Below are positions 11,718 through 19,202 of a stretch of 64,000 nt of DNA, in pieces; position 1 is the first letter of the stretch; every line of letters begins with the position of its first letter. The DNA comes from Pseudochryseolinea flava. Its GTDB lineage: Bacteria; Bacteroidota; Bacteroidia; Cytophagales; Cyclobacteriaceae. The DNA lies in NCBI RefSeq assembly GCF_003286915.1, contig NZ_QMFY01000014.1, forward strand, positions 62,001 to 126,000, in the 5' to 3' direction. A program made the position numbers and the translations under genes. The notes beneath the pieces were generated by a model, which was given only the letters and a program-made list of their open reading frames with translations, did no database searches and was not told the DNA's origin.

Positions 11718-14174
11718 ATGAAAACAAAGTACCAAGAATTTTTGAGCGTAACGTGCGTTGCCTTTATGCTTCTGTTGTTGCAGGTGATATGCGCTACGCA
11801 ACAGGCTTTTTGCCAAAAAAAAATGTCGTTGTGGTATGATGAGCCCGCGCAATATTTTGAAGAGTCTCTTGTTCTTGGTAATGGAAAACATGGTGCTACG
11901 GTATTTGGCGGCGTAAGTTCCGATAAAATATATTTGAACGACGCAACATTGTGGTCTGGAGAACCGGTAGCTGCAAACATGAATCCAGATGCGTATAAGA
12001 ACATTGCTACAATTCGTGCGGCGTTGGCACGTGAAGATTATCAGCAAGCTGAAGAGCTTAACCGAAATGTGCAAGGAAAATTTTCGCAGTCGTATGCTCC
12101 GTTAGGAACGATGTATTTGGATTTCAAACATCAGGCCGCTTACAAAAATTACAAACGGGAGCTTGACATCAGTAAGGCCGTTGCTACTGTCGATTATGAA
12201 GTGGATGGCGTCGCTTATCATCGGGAGTATTTTGTTTCTAATCCTGATCAGGTCATGGTTGTGAGATTATCCAGTAGCAAAAAGGGCGCACTTAATTTTG
12301 AGCTCAGATTCGAAAGCTTATTGACGTACGCAACTTCTAAGGGCAAGGATATGTTGAGAATCGAAGGGTATGCTCCTTATCATACTGAGCCAAGCTATCG
12401 CGGCAACATGCCGAATGCAATTTTATTTGATGAGAAACGAGGGATGCGTTTTTCGACGTTGGCAAGCGTAAAGAATAAAGGTGGTAAGGTCATCATTTCA
12501 GATAGCACCATTCAAGTTACGAAAGCAGACGAGGCAATCGTGTATGTATCGATGGCTACAAGCTTCAACGGGTTTGATAAAAATCCTGTGACCGATGGCG
12601 CAGACCATAAAGCAATAGCCAATAAGCAACTCGTTTCTTCAATAGCCAAAGGTTACGAAAAAAATTATGCGGATCATGTGAATGATTATCATTTTCTATT
12701 TGATCGGGTTAACCTTGATCTTAACGATAACACAACAGCGACATTGCCAACGGATGAGCGTTTGCGCAAGTACAACGAGGGAGTCGTCGATCGTAATCTT
12801 GAGATACTTTACTTTCAATATGGAAGATATTTGCTCATCTCCAGTTCGCGAACACTAGGTGTGCCAGCGAATCTCCAGGGAATCTGGAATCCTTACATCA
12901 GACCGCCGTGGAGCAGCAACTATACGATGAATATCAACGTGGAAGAAAACTATTGGCTGGCAGAATGTGCAAACTTGTCTGAAATGCATAAGCCTTTTCT
13001 AACGTTCATTGGAAATCTTTCGCAGACAGGAAAAGTAACGGCGAAAACATTTTATGGTGTCCACAACGGTTGGGCTGCTTGTCACAACTCGGATATTTGG
13101 GCGATGACTAACCCGGTGGGCGATTTTGGTAAAGGGGAACCTGTGTGGGCATGCTGGAATATGGGAGGCGCATGGGCGGTTACGCATTTATGGGATCACT
13201 ACCTTTACACGCGCGAGAAAAAGTTCTTGAGCGACTATGCCTATCCGTTGATGAAAGGTGCTGCTGCATTTTGTCTTGAGTGGCTCATCACAGATAAAAA
13301 TGGGTACCTGGTTACGTCACCATCAACTTCACCTGAAAATAAATATCTAACACCAAATGGCTTCAAAGGAGCTACCCTTTATGGTGCTACGTCAGATCTG
13401 GCAATGATCAGAGAGTGTTTCATGCAAACAATCAAAGCTTCGGAGATTCTTGAAATTGATGATTCGTTCAGAGCGCAATTGAAAACTGCACTGGAGAAAT
13501 TATACCCTTATCAAATTGGTGGCAAAGGTCATTTGCAGGAGTGGTATCATGATTGGGAGGATCCGGAACCGCAGCATCGTCATCAAAGTCATTTGTTCGG
13601 ACTTTATCCTGGCCATCATATTACGCCACTCAAGACAAAGCAACTCGCCCTCGCGTGCAGGAAGACACTCGATATACGAGGAGATGAAACAACAGGATGG
13701 TCAAAGGGATGGCGAATCAACCTTTGGGCGCGACTTCATGATGGCGATCGTGCCTATAAATTATTTCGGGAATTGCTCAGGTATGTCGAACCCGATGGCT
13801 TAAAGGTAAACTACGGGGGAGGCGGTGGAACGTATCCAAATTTGTTCGACGCTCATCCGCCATTTCAAATTGACGGAAATTTTGGCGGTGCTGCAGGTGT
13901 AATCGAAATGCTAATGCAGTCGAATGACGACAAAATTCATTTGTTGCCCGCGTTGCCTGGCGCGTGGAAAGACGGCACGATTTCCGGAATCTGCGCAAGA
14001 GGTGGTTTCGAAGTGTCCCTGCGGTGGAAGGAGGGCAAGCTTGTTGACGTTAAGATTCTTTCTAAAGCCGGCGAAAAATGTTCACTTTACTACAATGGTA
14101 ACGTGACGACATTTTCAACAAAAAAAGAACAATCGTATCATTTTGATGGAGCATTGACGCGCTTGGATAATTAA
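11718..14174 (+). CDS. GH95 family alpha-L-fucosidase / alpha-L-galactosidase
   Basis: An 818-residue secreted enzyme whose N-terminal hydrophobic segment (about 10-31) is a plausible signal peptide ending near AFCQ. The GH95 beta-sandwich opens with WYDEPAQYFEESLVLGNGKHGATVFGG and IYLNDATLWSGEP, the family hallmark. The (alpha/alpha)6 catalytic region contains GVPANLQGIWNPYIRPPWSSNYTMNINVEENYW, HNSDIWAMTNP, and WEDPEPQHRHQSHLFGLYPG. The end has GGGGTYPNLFDAHPPFQIDGNFGG. GH95 members remove alpha-1,2-L-fucose or, in several xylan loci, alpha-L-galactose from decorated arabinoxylan. The GH115 and GH43 neighbours make the second role attractive here, but sequence alone does not decide it. Confidence 0.93.
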   Translation: MKTKYQEFLSVTCVAFMLLLLQVICATQQAFCQKKMSLWYDEPAQYFEESLVLGNGKHGATVFGGVSSDKIYLNDATLWSGEPVAANMNPDAYKNIATIRAALAREDYQQAEELNRNVQGKFSQSYAPLGTMYLDFKHQAAYKNYKRELDISKAVATVDYEVDGVAYHREYFVSNPDQVMVVRLSSSKKGALNFELRFESLLTYATSKGKDMLRIEGYAPYHTEPSYRGNMPNAILFDEKRGMRFSTLASVKNKGGKVIISDSTIQVTKADEAIVYVSMATSFNGFDKNPVTDGADHKAIANKQLVSSIAKGYEKNYADHVNDYHFLFDRVNLDLNDNTTATLPTDERLRKYNEGVVDRNLEILYFQYGRYLLISSSRTLGVPANLQGIWNPYIRPPWSSNYTMNINVEENYWLAECANLSEMHKPFLTFIGNLSQTGKVTAKTFYGVHNGWAACHNSDIWAMTNPVGDFGKGEPVWACWNMGGAWAVTHLWDHYLYTREKKFLSDYAYPLMKGAAAFCLEWLITDKNGYLVTSPSTSPENKYLTPNGFKGATLYGATSDLAMIRECFMQTIKASEILEIDDSFRAQLKTALEKLYPYQIGGKGHLQEWYHDWEDPEPQHRHQSHLFGLYPGHHITPLKTKQLALACRKTLDIRGDETTGWSKGWRINLWARLHDGDRAYKLFRELLRYVEPDGLKVNYGGGGGTYPNLFDAHPPFQIDGNFGGAAGVIEMLMQSNDDKIHLLPALPGAWKDGTISGICARGGFEVSLRWKEGKLVDVKILSKAGEKCSLYYNGNVTTFSTKKEQSYHFDGALTRLDN

Positions 14175-14204
14175 ATAAACAACTCGTGAGTCGGACCTCA
14201 CTCA

Positions 14205-14718
14205 CTAAACAAATTTTGTAATGGTTATAATCGTACCTTCTTGTACTGAACTAACCAACGAAAAATTATCTGATAACTTTTTCGCGCCCGATAACCCTAT
14301 CCCAAGGGTTTTACCCGTCGAGAACCCCGGTGCAATTGCTAAATCGATGTCGGCCATGCCAGCCTTTATCCCGAAACGTAACTGCGATGCGTTTCTTTTC
14401 CTCGATGCGAACAACTACTTCACCACCGCCACCGTATCTGGTCATGTTGTTCAGCAGCTCACTCGTCGCTATCAACAGCTGCGTACGTTTAGTGTTGTTC
14501 ATTTTAATGACTTTTGAAATCATAACCTTCTAAAACTTATATCGAACATCCGGATGTTTGGAAATGAAGTCAGACTCCCTACAACCATCCAATAATTTGA
14601 ATAGCAGGCGCGTATAAATGTTTATTTTTTTCAGTCTAAGCAGAAGTATGATATGCCCAATCGCAAAACTTGAATTCTTTACAACCTGTGAATCCTTTGA
14701 TATTGGAAACGTTTGCAT
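14205..14718 (-). pseudogene. Frameshifted RsbT-like anti-sigma-factor kinase (HATPase)
   Basis: On the - strand two overlapping frames rebuild most of one RsbT-type serine kinase/anti-sigma regulator. Frame one (14523 down to 14311) gives TSELLNNMTRYGGGGEVVVR and then VTFRDKG. Frame two continues with GMADIDLAIAPGFSTGKTLG, IGLSGAKKLSDNFSLVSSVQ and EGTIITITKFV, ending at 14205. The expected DKGPGMADID junction is broken at about 14358-14361, where four bases stand in place of six. A third frame starting at 14718 (MQTFPISKDSQVV) resembles the usual N-terminus of this family and suggests a second frameshift or deletion near 14530. No intact copy or RsbRS partners are visible nearby. It lies antisense in the gap before the hybrid sensor, so it looks like a decaying passenger gene. 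Confidence 0.8.
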
Positions 14719-14731
14719 TATAATTGTATTG

Positions 14732-14749
14732 ATGACATTTAATTGTCAT
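14732..14749. promoter_or_regulatory. Palindrome upstream of hybrid sensor
   Basis: ATGACA (14732-14737) and TGTCAT (14744-14749) form a perfect inverted repeat around TTTAAT, ending 32 bases before the sensor ATG. A near-identical 16-base copy (TGACATTTGATCGTCA) lies at 60163-60178. The position suits an operator over the promoter of the sensor gene. Confidence 0.5.
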
Positions 14750-14781
14750 TAACCAATCGTAGAATCTGTTCTCGACATGCC

Positions 14782-17700
14782 ATGCAAGGTTTGACAAGTT
14801 GCATCCGATTATTCAAAACGCGACGTTGTATTCAACATTGCTGTCAGTTGTTATTAGGCCTTTTATTATTTTGTTCAGCGTCGCTCTTCGGGCAGCAAGC
14901 TAACGTACTTACGCCTTTAGCACCGGAGACACTATCGAATACATTTGTCAGATGTTTTTATAAAGACAGCCGCGGTCTTCTTTGGATCGGTACTGCTGAT
15001 GGGTTAGTACGTTTTGATGGAACCAATACGCACCGATATGAACATGAATCTCAATTAAAAAACAGTTTATGCCACAATAACATCAACGCTATCGTCGAAG
15101 ATAAAAATCATCGCTTGTGGATAGGAACAGCACAAGGCATTTCTATTTATACTCCGCAGGCCGATAGCTTTACAACACTTGATTCACTTCCTGGTCTTCA
15201 GAATTATTTGAACAACCGTTATATAACAGCATTAGCATTTGATCAACACGGTTCACTTTGGATTGGCACGCATGAAGGCGGCATCAATGTTTTTAATCCG
15301 GAGAAACTCCATTTTACCTATTTACTAGAACACAATAATGATAAGAATTTTGCCGGTGCGAATTATGTCAACGCGTTGTTGTGTGTAGATGACATGATGT
15401 GGTGCGGTACGAAGGGCGGCTTAAGAATTTATAACACACGAGAAATTCGTCCAGCGCCAATTTCTTTCCGCGATGATCAATTACCTGCCGGACAAATAAC
15501 AACATTGGTCGCCGATAACATGGGTAATGTCTGGATGACAAACGTCAATGGAGATGTGATGAAGGTTACACCCCGGCATGGATATTATACACTCGACAAA
15601 GTAGTGGCCGGCGAACTTTCTCATGGAACAGGGAATACAACGCTGACGCTGGCAAGAGATCTTCATGGTAATTTTTGGTTTGGCGGTGAGAAGTCCGGGC
15701 TTAATTATCTCGACGTTAAAACCAGGAAAGTTTCCAAATGGGCGGCTCGCGATAGAAGTAGTGATCAATTGTTGACGAGTTCTATTCGTGCTGTGTATGT
15801 CGACGATAAAGGACTTGTTTGGATCGGAACATTCAACAAAGGAGCATACCTGATCAAGGGCGACAGCAAAAAGTTTTTGCGAAATTCTTTTAACGGATCG
15901 GAAAATAATTTTGCGGGTAAGCAAGTCAGAGGTTTTGCAGAAGATGGTGATGGAAATATTTGGATCGTCGCAGATGAGATTGGCGTGGGGAAAGTAGATG
16001 CTAAAACAAACACACTATCGAAAGTAAACGGGATAAACTCAAAGCTGCCGAACAAATACCTTAATGCCATTATCTGCGACAGGCATGGCGACATCTGGAT
16101 TGGCTCTGCTGGAAATGGTGTATACCGTGTGGATCCCACGACCTTTCAAATGGTGAATTTTACATTAAAATCAGAAAGTTTTGGTGACAACAAAGTGTCT
16201 TGTCTTTACGAAGATAAAAGCGGAACGATTTGGGCAGGCACACTCGGTAGTGGACTTTTTTATTACGACCAACAAGCGCAGGCTTTTAAAGTCTTGTACG
16301 AAGCCGATAAGGCCAATCATCTTAATAAGACAACCTACGTGAGTTCTATTCTTGAAGACTCTTACGGGTTGCTCTGGATTGGCACCGCGTATGGTTTATA
16401 CAGTTTGGAGAATACGCATGGGAAAAATATAAACTATACCTTACATCTTCCGGCAGGCACATCACAAAGTATCAGTAGTTCTGGAATTCAGTGCTTGCAT
16501 GAAGACAAGCGTAAAAATTTATGGATCGGAACAGCCGATAATGGGGTAACCATAAGAATGGCAAGTGATTCACAGATTTACGTGTTTCGGAAAAGCGATG
16601 GCCTTGGGGCCAACAACGTACGTGCCATCACCAGCGACGCATCAGGCGTAGTGTGGGTCAGCGGAAACTCCGGACTTTCAAAGTTTAATCAAGAAAAAAG
16701 AACATTCATAACTTATTCATACGCCGATGGTTTAAGTTCCGAAAACTTTTATGGTAACGCTTGTCTGCGAAGCAGTAGTGGCCAGATTTTTTTTGGAAGC
16801 AACGACGGGTTTGTTGCTTTTTATCCTGACAGCATTCGTCATCAATCGGATCGTCCCGTGGTGCACTTAACAGATTTAAGAATCAACAATCGATCTGTTC
16901 CGATCGGAACAACAGACTCTCCGCTGAAACAACATATAGGTTTTACAAAGTCGATAGTACTTTCTTCCGATCAGCGATCGTTTGTGATTGATTTTGCTAC
17001 CATCGACATTTCTCAATCTTTGAAACGAAAATATTGTTACAAGCTTGAAGGTTTTGATAAGGGCTGGAACTGCATTGATGGCACATCGAGCGCGACGTAT
17101 ACGAATATGGATCCAGGCGATTACGTTTTCAATGTGAGGGCTTCGGACGGCGACGGTGGATGGAGCGATGAGATAACACGGCTTGAGATTACCGTTAGAC
17201 CCGTCATCTGGAAAACTTGGTGGGCGTTTCTTTTGTATTGTGTTGTCCTTGCGATAGTATTATTGCTAATCATCCGCGTGAGGAAGGAGCGCGTAAAAAT
17301 GAAACAGCAGCTCACACGCGAAAGAATGGCAAGAGAAAGGGAGCATACGCTAAGTGAATCAAAGGCGCAGTTCTTTAATAACATATCGCACGAGTTCAGA
17401 ACGCCACTAAGCCTGATGCTTATTCCGTTGGAAAGTTTAATGGATCAAGAGAATCTTCCAGTAACAGCCCGCAATAAAGTTGCTTCTGCATACCGCTCGG
17501 CAAACAAGATGATGAAACTTGTAAATGAATTGATGGATTTCAATAAAATTGAAAGTGGCAATTTAAAACTCTACCTGCAATTTGGAGAAATCATCAGTGT
17601 TATTGGCGAGGTAACTTCGGCGTTCGATGACGTCGCACAAAAAAGAAATATTCTATACTCAGTTAATGCAGCTGAACCAATAGTAAATGCGTGGTTTGAT

Positions 17701-18945
17701 CATGATAAGCTTGATAAAATTTTGCTGAATGTACTTTCCAATGCATTTAAGTTTACCCGCGATGGAGGAAGAATCTCCGTAGATGTGAGCGTAAATGTCG
17801 TAGCTGTTGGGGAGGAGAAGAAAATGATGCGTTGTCTGGAGATCGTAGTGCTCGATAACGGACTTGGGATAGCGGCCTCAGAACTGCCGCATATTTTCGA
17901 TAAGTTTTACCAGGCAAAATCAGCCTCGCGTGTGGCCAATCCTGGAACTGGCATCGGTCTGTCATGGACGAAAGCTTTGGTCGAGTTGCATCACGGGTTT
18001 ATCAATGTTGAAAGTATTCCTGATCAGGAAACGAAGTTCCGCTTGGTCATTCCCATCGACGCGGCAGCATTTCAGTTGGAAATCGCGGAGAATTTATACG
18101 GACAAGAAATCGGCTTCGGCAAGAACGCCACGTCAAGCGACTTGAAAATTGCACGAATGAATTCCGAGGCGCATCATGAAGAACAAAAGAGAGCTGACGT
18201 ACTGGTGGTGGAAGATAATGACGATCTCAGGGAATCGCTCGTTGCCGAATTGCAGCGTGACTTCAATGTATTGCAGGCTCGCGACGGTGTTGAAGGATTG
18301 CATCTGGCGCTCGAAAAGATTCCCGATATAATTATTAGTGATATTCTGATGCCCAATAAAACGGGAATCGAATTGTGCGCTACCGTGAAGGCTGATATCA
18401 AGACCAGTCATATTCCGTTTATATTGTTGACGGCCAAAGCTACCGTGCAAGATCAGATTTATGGTATCGACACGGGTGCAGACGTGTATCTGACCAAGCC
18501 TTTTAGTATACGACTTTTGTTAGCGCATGTGCAAGGTCTGATTGCGTCCCGTGAAAAATTGTATTCACTTTTTAGTCAGGATGTGTATTTGCTTCCCGCC
18601 AGGAGCACATCTGATGAGCTCGATAAAATGTTTCTTCAGCGCGTCGTGGATTATATTGTGGAGCATCTCCAAGATAGCCAATTAGGAGTTGATGCACTTG
18701 CCGATGCCTTTAACTTAAGCCGTGTTCAGGTGTACAGGAAGGTGAAAGCGTTGACAGGAAAAACAGCAGTTGAGTTTATTCGCAACGTCCGCTTAAAGCA
18801 AGCAATCAAACTGATGGAGACTAAAAAATATACGCTCTCGGAGATTTCTTATCAAACTGGTTTCAGTTCTGCATCGTACTTCACCAAGTGTTTCAAGGAA
18901 GCGTATGGAAAGGCGCCGTCTGAATTTCTTGCTGCATCGGCTTGA
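14782..18945 (+). CDS. Hybrid two-component system sensor/regulator (HTCS)
   Basis: A 1387-residue one-protein signalling system of the type that controls Bacteroidota polysaccharide loci. ATG 14782 gives a signal region (LLLGLLLFCSASLFGQQ); the TTG at 14743 would only extend it. The periplasmic sensor is a double propeller built of LWIGT-type blades (about residues 45-700), followed by a Y_Y_Y Ig-like domain (about 725-800). One transmembrane helix follows (about 810-832). The histidine kinase has phospho-acceptor H870 in NNISHEFRTPLS and an ATPase domain with NVLSNAFKF and GTGIGLS. The receiver carries phospho-acceptor D1187 in SDILMP. The AraC-type HTH (about 1285-1385) ends in SSASYFTKCFKEAYGKAPSEF. 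All catalytic elements are intact. It would sense a released oligosaccharide in the periplasm and activate the neighbouring susC operons. Confidence 0.96.
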   Translation: MQGLTSCIRLFKTRRCIQHCCQLLLGLLLFCSASLFGQQANVLTPLAPETLSNTFVRCFYKDSRGLLWIGTADGLVRFDGTNTHRYEHESQLKNSLCHNNINAIVEDKNHRLWIGTAQGISIYTPQADSFTTLDSLPGLQNYLNNRYITALAFDQHGSLWIGTHEGGINVFNPEKLHFTYLLEHNNDKNFAGANYVNALLCVDDMMWCGTKGGLRIYNTREIRPAPISFRDDQLPAGQITTLVADNMGNVWMTNVNGDVMKVTPRHGYYTLDKVVAGELSHGTGNTTLTLARDLHGNFWFGGEKSGLNYLDVKTRKVSKWAARDRSSDQLLTSSIRAVYVDDKGLVWIGTFNKGAYLIKGDSKKFLRNSFNGSENNFAGKQVRGFAEDGDGNIWIVADEIGVGKVDAKTNTLSKVNGINSKLPNKYLNAIICDRHGDIWIGSAGNGVYRVDPTTFQMVNFTLKSESFGDNKVSCLYEDKSGTIWAGTLGSGLFYYDQQAQAFKVLYEADKANHLNKTTYVSSILEDSYGLLWIGTAYGLYSLENTHGKNINYTLHLPAGTSQSISSSGIQCLHEDKRKNLWIGTADNGVTIRMASDSQIYVFRKSDGLGANNVRAITSDASGVVWVSGNSGLSKFNQEKRTFITYSYADGLSSENFYGNACLRSSSGQIFFGSNDGFVAFYPDSIRHQSDRPVVHLTDLRINNRSVPIGTTDSPLKQHIGFTKSIVLSSDQRSFVIDFATIDISQSLKRKYCYKLEGFDKGWNCIDGTSSATYTNMDPGDYVFNVRASDGDGGWSDEITRLEITVRPVIWKTWWAFLLYCVVLAIVLLLIIRVRKERVKMKQQLTRERMAREREHTLSESKAQFFNNISHEFRTPLSLMLIPLESLMDQENLPVTARNKVASAYRSANKMMKLVNELMDFNKIESGNLKLYLQFGEIISVIGEVTSAFDDVAQKRNILYSVNAAEPIVNAWFDHDKLDKILLNVLSNAFKFTRDGGRISVDVSVNVVAVGEEKKMMRCLEIVVLDNGLGIAASELPHIFDKFYQAKSASRVANPGTGIGLSWTKALVELHHGFINVESIPDQETKFRLVIPIDAAAFQLEIAENLYGQEIGFGKNATSSDLKIARMNSEAHHEEQKRADVLVVEDNDDLRESLVAELQRDFNVLQARDGVEGLHLALEKIPDIIISDILMPNKTGIELCATVKADIKTSHIPFILLTAKATVQDQIYGIDTGADVYLTKPFSIRLLLAHVQGLIASREKLYSLFSQDVYLLPARSTSDELDKMFLQRVVDYIVEHLQDSQLGVDALADAFNLSRVQVYRKVKALTGKTAVEFIRNVRLKQAIKLMETKKYTLSEISYQTGFSSASYFTKCFKEAYGKAPSEFLAASA

Positions 18946-19076
18946 TAAATGAACGGCCCTCGTGTAACCCCGCTTTATTATGCAAAGAGTATGATTCAAA
19001 TGTAACAGCCTATGTTTAATTTGTAGTAGCTCGCCCAATTGATAAAGTTGCATTTTTACATCGCTCGGAAGCTGGG

Positions 19077-19093
19077 TTGTTTAAAATCCACCG
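19077..19093 (+). promoter_or_regulatory. Shared 17-base motif upstream of GH115
   Basis: TTGTTTAAAATCCACCG lies 110 bases upstream of the GH115 ATG. It matches 15 of 17 bases of the copy at 52274-52290 upstream of the esterase/GH43 pair, and closely matches the - strand copy at 49690-49706 upstream of the GH3 operon. The remainder of gap 18946-19202 shows no gene or terminator. Confidence 0.45.
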
Positions 19094-19202
19094 CATGCAA
19101 TTCTTAGAAGTTTTTTATGCGCTAAATGAATTAATTTATTGGTGCTACTTGTCGGCAACTCTTGTCTGTTGATCTATTTAGTAGCGAAGTGTATTATAAA
19201 TC

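Noticed and set aside
14221-14517. 98-codon + frame before the hybrid sensor
   Set aside because: It is antisense to the RsbT-like remnant, whose - strand frames carry the recognisable family motifs.
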